Source of the DNA: Scatomorpha sp964345235
GTDB lineage: Bacteria > Bacillota > Clostridia > Oscillospirales > Oscillospiraceae
DNA: 64,000 nt
Reading direction: 5' to 3'
NCBI GenBank assembly: GCA_964345235.1
Contig: CAYFQE010000005.1
Coordinates: forward strand, 5,332 to 69,331
Positions 42,001-49,303 of this stretch are shown one piece after another. Numbering within the stretch: position 1 is the stretch's first letter; every line of letters begins with the position of its first letter. The notes below the pieces were generated by a model. That model searched no databases. It worked only from the letters and a program-made list of their open reading frames with translations, and had not been told where the DNA came from. The position numbers and the translations under genes were made by a program.

Positions 42001-42380
42001 TTAAATTCTCCCAAAGTGTCGAGAATCGAGGAGAGTATCTGCGGCGTTGAAAGAGCTCCGCTATAGAGCTTTAAGTCGCTTCCGAGCTCTCCGACTGCGC
42101 AGGCAAGACTTATGAGTCTTCCCGCTCTATCGACATAGTTTTCAAATTCTCCCACACGCTCGGTGAGCTTGTCTTTAAGTGAAGAAAAGCCTATTACCTC
42201 GGCATAGAGACTGGCAGTGTTGCCGCAAGAGAGCAAAAGTTCGCGCTCGGCCTCGAAGCTGAACTGATCTGGCACTATGATTATATTGCCCCCTCGCTTC
42301 AGCCTGACCTCTTTGCCAACTTCGCTCATTATTGCGCTTGTCTTTCCGCTGCCGGCTCTGCCTATAAATATTCTGAGCAA
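39003..42380 (-). CDS. addB: ATP-dependent helicase/deoxyribonuclease subunit B
   Basis: 1125 residues from TTG 42380, with AAGGGGG at 9-nt spacing; the ATG at 42401 lies too near a TATAAT box (42413-42418) to have a leader. The N-terminus LRIFIGRAGSGKTSAI is the Walker A typical of AddB. The C-terminal nuclease domain has the iron-sulfur cluster cysteines (one in FYDCKYKHFLRH, three in CKYCDFKEAC) and the catalytic YDYKTG motif. It recognises Chi with AddA. First gene of the addB-addA operon. Confidence 0.95.
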   Translation of the reverse strand: MLRIFIGRAGSGKTSAIMSEVGKEVRLKRGGNIIIVPDQFSFEAERELLLSCGNTASLYAEVIGFSSLKDKLTERVGEFENYVDRAGRLISLACAVGELGSDLKLYSGALSTPQILSSILDTLGEFKNAGIGLEDLNKIDSDLNSESETELKTKLKDIRLISEKYNEILRRGGKTDPLDTQEYIASRISDLPEKSFKNVYIDGFLHFSGAQLKIIFELMKKSEKLTVSLGTEDENSASEAHALASRLLRRLKAYADENNIKYEIKSFDEDEGKKELSELIEKAMGLEPVKSEGEFSALSEKIKLYSADSKLTECALAAAEVKRLVSEGERYRDIAIAVRGFESYRPMLETEFKKYGLPLFSARKAGMEEMPLFRLLELTYETILSGFGFEEFFRYLRLGYSGLNNFEIDKLQTYCIMWELGGRSLLRKSPWKMHPDGFGGEESDESNKKLEELNSIRDRAVAPLRKLSNSSQKSKTAGEHCSALRDFFRSISLGERLSERAAEFKERGHLSDAAEFKRLWSQLMLALSQIEELLKDTEMDMAAFSKLLLIALSEYPVGILPVSLDSPMAGDFDRMRRRKLRHLIVLGASEERLPQKNADEGLIRDRERERLSELGFELLGGENELFEEYARIYSTLTLPSESLIMSYGAGDEEGEEPVPSEIFSRIEKLTGVKASVPKLSALSLYARKPALSLASETLFYTQEPNSVAAREYFEKYEPEEISRLKSAAESGKLEISRETVLKLYGDKLKLSPSQADTFYDCKYKHFLRHSLRLKSVGKEEFGKFEYGSFIHNVVENTVQELKQKGSLKTCPDDEIAKIAGKHADTYGESKLEEQLELSHRFSYIFARAKEQSKRITTDIISELRVSEFEPIGFEFDIGELARKMPIDLSEGAKLFLSGKADRIDGWLHNEKLYLRVYDYKTGNIKFSLEEVLYGRYLQMLIYLFVLSKGGDDFFGREVEPAGVLYLPARDVIISAKSDLEDKELEAQKNKTLQRSGLLLNDESVLKAMENTETLVFLPISNTDGSNKSDKKSLASSAEFEGLSEYIIELLKKFAETLLRGEIGPEPYFRSNDINACKYCDFKEACSFKDGENGSYRRFSAVGGESLKEKLSLLKAEKSKGEDENE

Positions 42381-42532
42381 GCCGCAAGGCCCCCTTATCA
42401 TTTGTTTTAAAAATTATATCAGTTATGTGCAAAAAATAAAAGCCGAGAAGCTCTCTCGAGCTGCGCAGTTTAGTTCCTAAACTTTTGAAGATAATCAGCC
42501 GAAAAACTATTATGAATTGAGCCGTGAAGCTA

Positions 42533-42561
42533 TTGAAAATATATCTTTTTTATTATATAAT
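42533..42561 (+). promoter_or_regulatory. Putative promoter of mscL
   Basis: TTGAAA (42533-42538), 17 bp, TATAAT (42556-42561). It lies inside the longest mscL reading frame and therefore argues for the downstream TTG start. Confidence 0.75.
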
Positions 42562-42597
42562 CACTACGGTCTATATCATTTGAAAGGGTGCTTTATT

Positions 42598-43026
42598 TTG
42601 GAAGAAAAAAAGACATTTTTCGGCGAATTTAAAGAGTTCATATCCAAGGGCAGTGTGCTTGACCTTGCAGTCGGCGTTATTATAGGCGGAGCTTTCACAG
42701 CTATTGTGAACTCTCTCGTAAGCGATATCATCATGCCCGTTATCGGCCTTTTGCTTGCCGGTGTGGACTTCAGCGCTTTAAAAATAACGCTTAAGATGGC
42801 CGCCGAGGACGGCACGGGCGGAGTTTTTATTACCTACGGAAACTTTATTCAGGCGAGTATCAACTTCCTTTTGGTCGCCTTTGTGCTTTTTATTGTGATT
42901 AAGGGAATTAACGGCATGAGGCGCAAGGAAGAAGAGAAGGAAGAGGAAGAAGAGGCCGAAGAGCCTGCCGAGCCTTCGGAAGAGATTTTGCTTCTCCGCG
43001 AGATTAGAGACAGCTTGAAGAAGTAA
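42598..43026 (+). CDS. mscL: Large-conductance mechanosensitive channel MscL
   Basis: 142 residues from the TTG at 42598 behind AAAGGG; the upstream ATG at 42517 precedes the promoter. The N-terminal FKEFISKGSVLDLAVGVIIG and TM1 (GGAFTAIVNSLVSDIIMP) are diagnostic. TM2 is FLLVAFVLFIVIKGIN, followed by a highly acidic coil and the C-terminal helix EEILLLREIRDSLKK. It opens under membrane tension to release solutes during osmotic downshock. Monocistronic with its own terminator. Confidence 0.97.
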   Translation: MEEKKTFFGEFKEFISKGSVLDLAVGVIIGGAFTAIVNSLVSDIIMPVIGLLLAGVDFSALKITLKMAAEDGTGGVFITYGNFIQASINFLLVAFVLFIVIKGINGMRRKEEEKEEEEEAEEPAEPSEEILLLREIRDSLKK

Positions 43027-43042
43027 GTCTTGCGCTATAACG

Positions 43043-43080
43043 AAAAGAGAAACGCATTTTTCAGCGTTTCTCTTTTTGTT
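43043..43080. terminator. Terminator between mscL and the ABC permease gene
   Basis: AAAAGAGAAACGC pairs with GCGTTTCTCTTTT (13 bp, 8-nt loop) followed by TG and TTTTTT. Convergent genes, so probably used from both sides. Confidence 0.88.
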
Positions 43081-43082
43081 TT

Positions 43083-44954
43083 TTAGTTGTACCAGAAAAG
43101 ATAATCGTAATAGTTTGAATAATCTTTTTCCCAGTTTTTGCGCTCTGCGCAGAGCGTTGGTTCTATTCCCCGCTCTTTGAGCCAAGCCAGCGTGTATTCC
43201 GAATTTCTTTCGGGTCTTATGCTCCAGTGTCTGTAGAATTTTTGGGGAGAGTCGCCACCATCCTTTTCAATTATCACATAGGACAGAAATACAGAGCAGT
43301 CATAGTAATTTCCTAGAGCTTTTTCATCGTGCAGTATGCTCAAGTGGCCTATATTGCCGTTTTCGGCATCCTTCATAACAGCGTTCTCGTAGAAGTCTCT
43401 AAAGCGCTTCATTCCCCATTCTTCCGAAAATTGCTCATGCTTTTCAATGCGATTCTCGAACAGAAAATCGAGTTCTATGTAAGCGTATGTCTCCTTCATG
43501 TTTTTAAAATCGAGCTTGAGCCGCTCCAACACAATTGGTTTTAGATTAATGAAGCGTTCCATGGCCTTCAGCGCCTCGGGCAGGTCCTCATAGCTGCCGT
43601 TTGGATTGTAATAGAATCTATATTCGCGAGCCAGTTTCGAGCCGTCTTTAAGCTCATAGTTTAGTTCAATGTAAAACTGAATCTCATCGTCTTTTTCAAA
43701 GCTTTCAGCTTCGCTTTCGACCAAAATTTTGTGCAATTCTATCGCTTCATTTATTACTTCGATATTCTCGCAGTCTTTAAGTTCGGGCCCTCTTGCGGAT
43801 ATGCTGAACGACTTTACATTCTCGGGCATGGGTATTCTTTTTTCGTAGCCGAGCACATCGAGCTTTAAGCACAAAACAAAGGCGATGATTACAAGCGAAA
43901 CTCCCAAAAACATGAAATTCGACTTTTTATTTTTAAAGCAGTCCAGCTTTTTCTCGAGCAGGGCCTCGCCGACATAGTAGCCGACGGCCGCCGCTGTGAG
44001 CGCGCAAATCAAAAAGAGTGTGAAGCTCACACCGCCCCTAAGATTTCCGAAGAAGATGGAATAGAGTATGACGCCGAGGACAAGAGCCGAGCCGAGTCCC
44101 ATGCATACCCTGAACATCGGCCTCAGGCAGCTTTGGGAGATAAATTCTCCCGCCGTTTCCATCTTTCTTTTTTTGAAAAAGAGGGCTGAAATGAGTATGA
44201 AAACCACTGCTAGCAATGCGAAAACCCATAAATAGAGATCGCTTGAAACCCTCTCTTCGAAAAGTCCGAAAACAGGCCCTAAGAACAGCTTAACAGGCGG
44301 AGAGAGGTTTGTTATAAAAGCTTCAGGAAGTCCCTCGGCCACGAAGCCGAAGAGGAAGAGCTGGGCCACGAAATTATATGCGGCATAGACAACAACTGCC
44401 ACAAAGTTGAGTATCGCATAGATTAATATCGAAGCCGCTGCGCTTCCGCTTACATTGCAACACAAAACCGCCAAACCGTAGTAGCCCACGCTTATGAGAG
44501 TGCTTGCCTTTAGCCAATAGAGCAGAGCTCCGGCTATATTAATCTCCATTGATGACGAGAGTGCGAGCATTAGCATGAAGATGAGAATATTTGCAAAAAT
44601 AATGGGCAGTATTCCCGAGGCGACAGAAGTCAAAAACAGGTTCTCGCGCTTTAGAGGCAGAGAACTCGTAAAAACCGTACTGTTTTCGTTATACATAAAC
44701 GAAAACACCAAAACTGCCGACAAAATCATAAATCCAAGACTTATGACAGCGGATCCTCCCCGCGCGACTTCCTCTATGAGTCTGTTGAAGTTTGCAATTG
44801 ACGACTGTGTTTCATATGCGTGCTCGGACACGCCCTTGTTTATTATGGTACCCGAGAGTATTAAAATCCAAATAAAGAAGTAGGAAAGCCAAAGCGGCAT
44901 AAAGCGTCTCAGATTCTTTTTAAAGATTGTCGGCTCAAATATTGAGGCTTTCAT
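43083..44954 (-). CDS. ABC-2 type exporter, permease subunit
   Basis: 623 residues. Six N-terminal membrane segments plus two more around residues 270-350 form the permease; the C-terminal 270 residues after the last helix are a soluble, probably extracellular domain rich in Glu, Lys and Tyr. It resembles YtrC/D-like permeases of the YtrGABCDEF type in Firmicutes. It overlaps the ATPase gene by 20 bp and forms an operon with it and a GntR regulator. The transported compound is unknown; relatives often respond to cell-wall antibiotics. Confidence 0.8.
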   Translation of the reverse strand: MKASIFEPTIFKKNLRRFMPLWLSYFFIWILILSGTIINKGVSEHAYETQSSIANFNRLIEEVARGGSAVISLGFMILSAVLVFSFMYNENSTVFTSSLPLKRENLFLTSVASGILPIIFANILIFMLMLALSSSMEINIAGALLYWLKASTLISVGYYGLAVLCCNVSGSAAASILIYAILNFVAVVVYAAYNFVAQLFLFGFVAEGLPEAFITNLSPPVKLFLGPVFGLFEERVSSDLYLWVFALLAVVFILISALFFKKRKMETAGEFISQSCLRPMFRVCMGLGSALVLGVILYSIFFGNLRGGVSFTLFLICALTAAAVGYYVGEALLEKKLDCFKNKKSNFMFLGVSLVIIAFVLCLKLDVLGYEKRIPMPENVKSFSISARGPELKDCENIEVINEAIELHKILVESEAESFEKDDEIQFYIELNYELKDGSKLAREYRFYYNPNGSYEDLPEALKAMERFINLKPIVLERLKLDFKNMKETYAYIELDFLFENRIEKHEQFSEEWGMKRFRDFYENAVMKDAENGNIGHLSILHDEKALGNYYDCSVFLSYVIIEKDGGDSPQKFYRHWSIRPERNSEYTLAWLKERGIEPTLCAERKNWEKDYSNYYDYLFWYN

Positions 44955-45828
44955 GCTTTAATTCCTCTCCTTTCACTTCGTATATGAATATCTCCTCAAG
45001 ACTTAGGGGCAGAGCATCGAGAAAAACGGGATTTAGCGCCTTGAGTTCCGATTCTATTTTTTCTCTGTTTCCCCTTACTATGAGTATCTGCATTCTGCCC
45101 TGCCTGGTCTCGTTTAGAATGTTCAGGGATTTTGGCAGCGCCGTGCCCTCGTTCAGTACAAGCTGCACCTTGGCAATGTTCTCCTGCAAATCGCTCAAGT
45201 TTCTCTCGACGAGCATCTTCCCGCGGCTTATTATGCCGACATGGTCGCAGACATCCTCGAGCTCTCTGAGGTTGTGAGAGGAGCTTATAACTGTGGTTCC
45301 GTTTTCGGCTACATCTTCCATAAGTAGCGACCAGACCTCGCGGCGCATGATGGGGTCGAGCCCGTCGAAGGGCTCGTCGAGCACGAGAAGCTCGGGGCGC
45401 AGAGAGAGCGCCAACCAGAAAGCTACCTGCTTTTTTTTGCCCTTTGAGAGCTTGCGCACAAGCTGTTTCGGGTCTATATCGAAGGACTCGGCAAGCTTAT
45501 TAAAACGCTCTTCGTCAAAGCTTTTATATATGCCCTTGTAGAATTTCATCATATCTGAGGTCGAGGCCGTCGGGAAAGCGTAGACCTCGTCGGAGATAAA
45601 GGCGATTTTAGATTTTTGCATCACATTCTCGTAGACCTCTTCGCCGTTCATGAGTACCTTGCCCGAATCTGCCTTATATGTGCCGCTTATGTGCTTCATG
45701 CAGGTTGTTTTGCCCGAGCCGTTAGGGCCGACAAGTCCGTAGACACTGCCCCGCTCTACTTTCATATCAAGGCCGTTTAAAGCCTGCACCTCTCCGAAAC
45801 TTTTATATAGCTTAATTATTTCAATCAT
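44935..45828 (-). CDS. ABC exporter, ATP-binding subunit (YtrB-like)
   Basis: 297 residues. Walker A GPNGSGKTTCMKHISG, signature LSKGKKKQVAFWLALSL, Walker B ELLVLDEPFDGLDPIMRREV, and switch His SSHNLRELEDVCDHVGII. Cytoplasmic engine of the permease encoded downstream. The start overlaps the GntR regulator gene by 8 bp. The LSKGKKKQ form of the signature is usual for BcrA/YtrB-like exporters. Confidence 0.92.
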   Translation of the reverse strand: MIEIIKLYKSFGEVQALNGLDMKVERGSVYGLVGPNGSGKTTCMKHISGTYKADSGKVLMNGEEVYENVMQKSKIAFISDEVYAFPTASTSDMMKFYKGIYKSFDEERFNKLAESFDIDPKQLVRKLSKGKKKQVAFWLALSLRPELLVLDEPFDGLDPIMRREVWSLLMEDVAENGTTVISSSHNLRELEDVCDHVGIISRGKMLVERNLSDLQENIAKVQLVLNEGTALPKSLNILNETRQGRMQILIVRGNREKIESELKALNPVFLDALPLSLEEIFIYEVKGEELKHESLNI

Positions 45829-46192
45829 TTGATTCCGTCTCCTTTGCGCCTATAAGTTTACGCAAGTCCTCGGGCTTCTCTCCGAGAAATATGAGCTCCG
45901 TGGCAGTCTCGACAAAGCTTCGGAGCAAACGCTCTTTTCTATCAGTGCTGACATACTCCCGCACAGAGACATAGTTTCCCTTGCCCTGTATGGAATATAT
46001 GTACCCCTCTGCCTCTAGCTCGGTATAGGCCCTTTGTATGGTGTTGGGATTTATCGAGAGCTCGCTCGCCAGCTCCCTCACCGAGGGGAGCTTTTCATCG
46101 GGCTGCATGATGCCGCCTATTATGAGCTCGCGAAATGAGTTTTTTATCTGCTCGTAGATTGGTGTTGAATCTCTGAAATTGAGCGAGATCAC
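45821..46192 (-). CDS. YtrA-type GntR-family transcriptional regulator
   Basis: 123 residues from GTG 46192 with SD GAGAGG at 8 nt; a GTG at 46201 would overlap that SD. The winged helix contains PIYEQIKNSFRELIIGG and LPSVRELASELSINPNTIQRAY, with a short C-terminal helical dimerisation part rather than an effector domain, which is the YtrA subfamily. It probably represses its own ABC exporter operon through the palindrome at 46226-46244. Confidence 0.93.
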   Translation of the reverse strand: MISLNFRDSTPIYEQIKNSFRELIIGGIMQPDEKLPSVRELASELSINPNTIQRAYTELEAEGYIYSIQGKGNYVSVREYVSTDRKERLLRSFVETATELIFLGEKPEDLRKLIGAKETESND

Positions 46193-46225
46193 GCCTTTCA
46201 CCTCTCTCTGTATTCAAGCGCAACT

Positions 46226-46251
46226 GTACTAGTTGTGCTAGTACGATTATA
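46226..46251 (-). promoter_or_regulatory. Operator and -10 region of the GntR/ABC exporter operon
   Basis: GTACTAG-TTGTG-CTAGTAC (46226-46244) is a perfect 7-bp inverted repeat, placed immediately downstream of a minus-strand TATAAT (46246-46251). A TTGACA at 46275-46280 is too far (23 bp) to be an ideal -35. Position and symmetry fit autorepression by the GntR protein. Confidence 0.7.
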
Positions 46252-46300
46252 TTAAAGCAGAAGACTTGAGTTTGTCAAGTAAAAATTAATAAAACAGTGC

Positions 46301-46411
46301 GTTGCAAAAGAACAATCCCTCATTCAAAAAATCACTTGATTTTTTGACAGCTCCCTTTACGCAAGCGAGCCGTTTTGTTTGCAAATTTTGAGAATATATG
46401 ATTTTACGGAA
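46301..46411 (+). repeat. Left direct repeat of the AAA ATPase island (repeat copy 2)
   Basis: Contains CAATCCC, hairpin TCAAAAAATCA / TGATTTTTTGA (46324-46347), CCCTTTACGCAAG, and a tail GCAAATTTTGAGA...ACGGAA (46381-46411). The tail recurs at 48241-48272. The first 18 bases equal the reverse complement of 9040-9057. Non-coding; the rest up to the promoter at 46532 shows no gene. Confidence 0.65.
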
Positions 46412-46531
46412 TGGTCTCGTGTCATAATTATGATAACGGTAGATATTAACGATGAAATCGGGCTTTCGAACCCTCTATGAGAAATAAAAAAATAAATTAA
46501 CGGAAAAACGGGAGTTAAATTAAAGTTAGAC

Positions 46532-46560
46532 TTGAAAATAACGCCTTTTATTTGTACAAT
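46532..46560 (+). promoter_or_regulatory. Putative promoter of the DUF4143 ATPase gene
   Basis: TTGAAA (46532-46537), 17 bp, TACAAT (46555-46560), 28 bp before the ATG at 46589 with GGGGGGAG as SD. Confidence 0.75.
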
Positions 46561-46588
46561 AAATTTACATAAAGGGGGGGAGTATAAG

Positions 46589-47773
46589 ATGATAAAAAGA
46601 AAAATAACCGGAAAACTAATAGAAGTTGCAAAACAAGTGCCTGTGGTAACTATAATCGGACCTAGACAGTCCGGAAAAACTACCTTGGTGAAGGAATGTT
46701 TTCCGGAATACAATTATGTCAATTTAGAAGATCCGGTTAATAGAATGTTAGCAACAGAAGATTACAGAGGCTTTTTTGCAAGCTATAAAGAACCGCTAAT
46801 CATAGACGAAGTTCAACGAGTGCCTGAACTTCTTTCAGCGATACAAGTTATGGTTGACGAAGATAGAAGAAAGAATGGACGTTTTATTCTTACGGGTAGT
46901 CACCAACCTCGTTTACAAAAAGGAATTGCACAATCACTGGCAGGTAGAACCAGTATATTAACTTTACTTCCTTTAAGCATGGATGAACTTGCAGAAGAAG
47001 GAAATTTAGAGGGATTGTCTACTGATAATTTATTAATTCAGGGTTTTATGCCTGAACTATATAGAGAGGGCTCAAGAAAGCATCTCGTTTATTATAGAGA
47101 TTATCTAAATACCTATGTGGAAAAAGATTTACGAGAAATGTTAGAACTTAAGAACTTAGATAAGTTTCTAAGATTCTTAACCTTGCTTGCAGGCAGGGTT
47201 GGACAGGTTGTAAACTTATCAGCTATGTCAGGAGAGGTGGGAGTTTCATCTACAACTTTGTCTGAATGGCTATCCGTGCTCGAAGCATCTTATATTGTTT
47301 ATAAGTTGCAACCATATTTTTCTAATATTGCGAAACGACAAATTAAATCACCAAAAATTTATTTCACCGAAATTGGCTTGGCCTCATACCTATTAGGGAT
47401 AGAAACAGAAAATCAAGCAAATAGAGATCCATTAAGAGGAAATCTTTTTGAAAATTTAATTGTTTCTGAGGTCTTAAAATCAAGATTAAATGAAAACCAA
47501 AATCCGAATATTTTTTATATGAGAACAGAAAAGGGGGTTGAGGTAGATTTGATTGTAAGGAAAGAAAATATTTTATATCCATTTGAAATAAAAACATCCA
47601 TGACACCAAATAAGTCATTCTCTAAGCACTTACTATCTTTTGTAGAAGCAGAAGAAAATGCAAAGAATCCAAAAATTATTTATACCGGGCAATCTTATCC
47701 ACAATTTAATGGTGTTGAATATGTTAATTTTAAAGATTTGGAAAAATACATAAATTCCCGTGAATTTTATTAA
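46589..47773 (+). CDS. AAA ATPase with DUF4143 domain
   Basis: 394 residues from ATG 46589, behind a GGGGGGAG SD and a promoter. Walker A is IGPRQSGKTTLVKE, Walker B PLIIDEVQRVPEL, sensor LTGSHQPRLQKGI. The DUF4143 part (AGRVGQVVNLSAMSGEVGVS, then a winged helix and an endonuclease-like EVDLIVRKENILYPFEIKTS) follows. Such proteins are widespread in anaerobes, often horizontally exchanged, with no settled function. The gene is clearly more AT-rich than its surroundings and lies between direct repeats. Confidence 0.88.
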   Translation: MIKRKITGKLIEVAKQVPVVTIIGPRQSGKTTLVKECFPEYNYVNLEDPVNRMLATEDYRGFFASYKEPLIIDEVQRVPELLSAIQVMVDEDRRKNGRFILTGSHQPRLQKGIAQSLAGRTSILTLLPLSMDELAEEGNLEGLSTDNLLIQGFMPELYREGSRKHLVYYRDYLNTYVEKDLREMLELKNLDKFLRFLTLLAGRVGQVVNLSAMSGEVGVSSTTLSEWLSVLEASYIVYKLQPYFSNIAKRQIKSPKIYFTEIGLASYLLGIETENQANRDPLRGNLFENLIVSEVLKSRLNENQNPNIFYMRTEKGVEVDLIVRKENILYPFEIKTSMTPNKSFSKHLLSFVEAEENAKNPKIIYTGQSYPQFNGVEYVNFKDLEKYINSREFY

Positions 47774-48021
47774 AAGAAGTTAATTTCCAATTTGCCCGAG
47801 TCAAGTAAAGTCATTATAGACACTCCGTCGAATACAGGGTCGCTGACAGCGCTTTCAAAATTATCGTAGTATTTTATAAGCGTTCCATACCATATATAGA
47901 AAGTATAAACGCTATTCTCCGCACTTATGTCCAATCCGCACTGACAGCCTTTGTATAAGAAATATATGCCGCAACCGTCATATATCATTGTATGCCTAAT
48001 TTCGTTTAGAGTTATATTCAT
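47770..48021 (-). CDS. Hypothetical small protein in the ATPase island
   Basis: 83 residues from ATG 48021, with GGAG ten bases upstream. The sequence is rich in aromatic residues (YDGCGIYFLYKGCQCGLDIS, YTFYIWYGTLIKYYDNF) with no signal peptide or motif that I recognise. Its stop overlaps the stop of the convergent ATPase gene (47770-47773). The region around DPVFDGVSIMTLL resembles small immunity or phage proteins only in general character. Confidence 0.55.
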   Translation of the reverse strand: MNITLNEIRHTMIYDGCGIYFLYKGCQCGLDISAENSVYTFYIWYGTLIKYYDNFESAVSDPVFDGVSIMTLLDSGKLEINFF

Positions 48022-48087
48022 TTTTGCTCTTCTCCAATTCGTCTTTAGCAAAAGCTTACTGCTTTAATGGCCTATGCATTCCAAGCG

Positions 48088-48150
48088 ACAATCCCAGTCA
48101 AAAACACTTGATTTTTGACTGTTTCCCTTTCACGGTGGAGCCAAGGGAAA
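48088..48150 (+). repeat. Right repeat of the island, first unit (repeat copy 3)
   Basis: ACAATCCC, hairpin AGTCAAAAA-CACTTGA-TTTTTGACT (48096-48120), then TTTCCCTT...AAGGGAAA as a second stem. The first hairpin differs from copy 2 in sequence but keeps perfect pairing and the same CACTTGA centre. Confidence 0.65.
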
Positions 48151-48173
48151 GTGCAAGTCGTGAGCTTTGAGCA

Positions 48174-48272
48174 TCAATCCCCCCTGTCGCGGCTTGCGCC
48201 GCGCCTTCCCCCCTTTACACAAGGTGGGCATTGGCTTATAGCAAATTTGGAGATTTTACGATTTTTACGGAA
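48174..48272 (+). repeat. Right repeat of the island, second unit and shared tail (repeat copy 4)
   Basis: CAATCCCCCCTG, hairpin CGCGGC-TTGC-GCCGCG (48188-48203), CCCTTTACACAAGG, then the tail GCAAATTTGGAGA...ACGGAA (48241-48272), which matches 46381-46411. 48151-48173 and 48273-48307 show nothing further. Confidence 0.6.
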
Positions 48273-48307
48273 GATATTTCTAAATATTTAATACCAACGC
48301 CATGAGC

Positions 48308-49303
48308 TTATAGTATAAAGCCGCCGCCGAGGAGTTCGTTTTCAAAATAAATGGCGGCTGTCTGCATTTTGGCGGGCGCTCGGAGCTCTTTTTCAAAGAA
48401 AAGTCTGCCCCTCGCTTCTTTTAAGGGCATAAACTCCGCATCTAAAAACCCTACGGAGTGGCGCACACGGACTTTTACTTTTTTAGGCTCATATAGACCC
48501 TCGTTTATCCATGAAATATCGCCAATCTCAACTTCTCTTGTCATAAGCTCCTCGGGGTCTGCCAGAAATACCGTGTTTGTTTCGGGGTCTATATCAGATA
48601 CAAACACTCTTTTGCCCACAGCCACATTTATGCCCCTTCTCTGTCCGCGGGTAAAGTGATAGGCGCCCTCGTGTTTGCCGACGACTTTCCCTTTATATAC
48701 CATGTCGCCGGAAGTTTTTTCGGAAATTTTATCCTCTATCCACTTGGCATAGTCGCCGTCGGGCACAAAGCAGACCTCCATGCTGTCGGGCTTTTCGGCA
48801 GATTTAAGCCCCATTTCCTTTGCCATTGCTCTGGTTTTGCTCTTTGTGAAATCTCCAAGAGGCAAAATTAGCCTTGAGCACTGCTCTCTACCGAGCCGCG
48901 CTAACATATAGCTTTGGTCGTTGGGCGCTTCGCCGCAATAAATTCTGCCGCCCCGTGCCTTTGCATAGTGGCCTGTGGCAATGTAATCGGCTCCGAGAGA
49001 GTTGGCCTTTTCGATAAGATTTTTAAACTTAAATTCCCTGTTGCAGATTATGCAGGGGTTGGGTGTCATGCCCCTGAGATAGGCATCCAAGAACGGCTTT
49101 TTGACTTTTTCGTAAAATTCCTCGGGCTTTTCGTCAAATGAAAAACTAAAGCCCCGGGAGAGCGCTTCTTTTTCGATTTTCTCAACATCTTCGCTCTTGT
49201 TTGTGACGAGATAGTGGCAGTGCACTTTAAAGCCCATGTTTTTAAGAAGTTCTGCCGAAAGAGAGGAATCGACACCGCCCGAATAGCCGAGAACAAGCTT
49301 CAT
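48308..49303 (-). CDS. mnmA: tRNA-specific 2-thiouridylase MnmA
   Basis: 331 residues. The PP-loop is GYSGGVDSSLSAELL; catalytic Cys residues lie in TPNPCIICN and MEVCFVPDGDYA; tRNA-binding GHYAKARGGRI follows. It thiolates U34 of tRNA Glu, Gln and Lys. The start overlaps the mnmG stop as ATGA. Slightly shorter than many homologues (about 350-370 residues), mostly through loops. Cytoplasmic; needs a persulfide donor encoded elsewhere. Confidence 0.94.
   Translation of the reverse strand: MKLVLGYSGGVDSSLSAELLKNMGFKVHCHYLVTNKSEDVEKIEKEALSRGFSFSFDEKPEEFYEKVKKPFLDAYLRGMTPNPCIICNREFKFKNLIEKANSLGADYIATGHYAKARGGRIYCGEAPNDQSYMLARLGREQCSRLILPLGDFTKSKTRAMAKEMGLKSAEKPDSMEVCFVPDGDYAKWIEDKISEKTSGDMVYKGKVVGKHEGAYHFTRGQRRGINVAVGKRVFVSDIDPETNTVFLADPEELMTREVEIGDISWINEGLYEPKKVKVRVRHSVGFLDAEFMPLKEARGRLFFEKELRAPAKMQTAAIYFENELLGGGFIL

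Noticed and set aside
42401..42520. ATG at 42401 as addB start and ATG at 42517 as mscL start
   Set aside because: Both lie too close to, or upstream of, the predicted promoter elements and lack proper SD spacing.
46301..48272. Insertion sequence or CRISPR array
   Set aside because: No transposase, terminal inverted repeats or regularly spaced identical repeats; the repeats are few, imperfect and structured.
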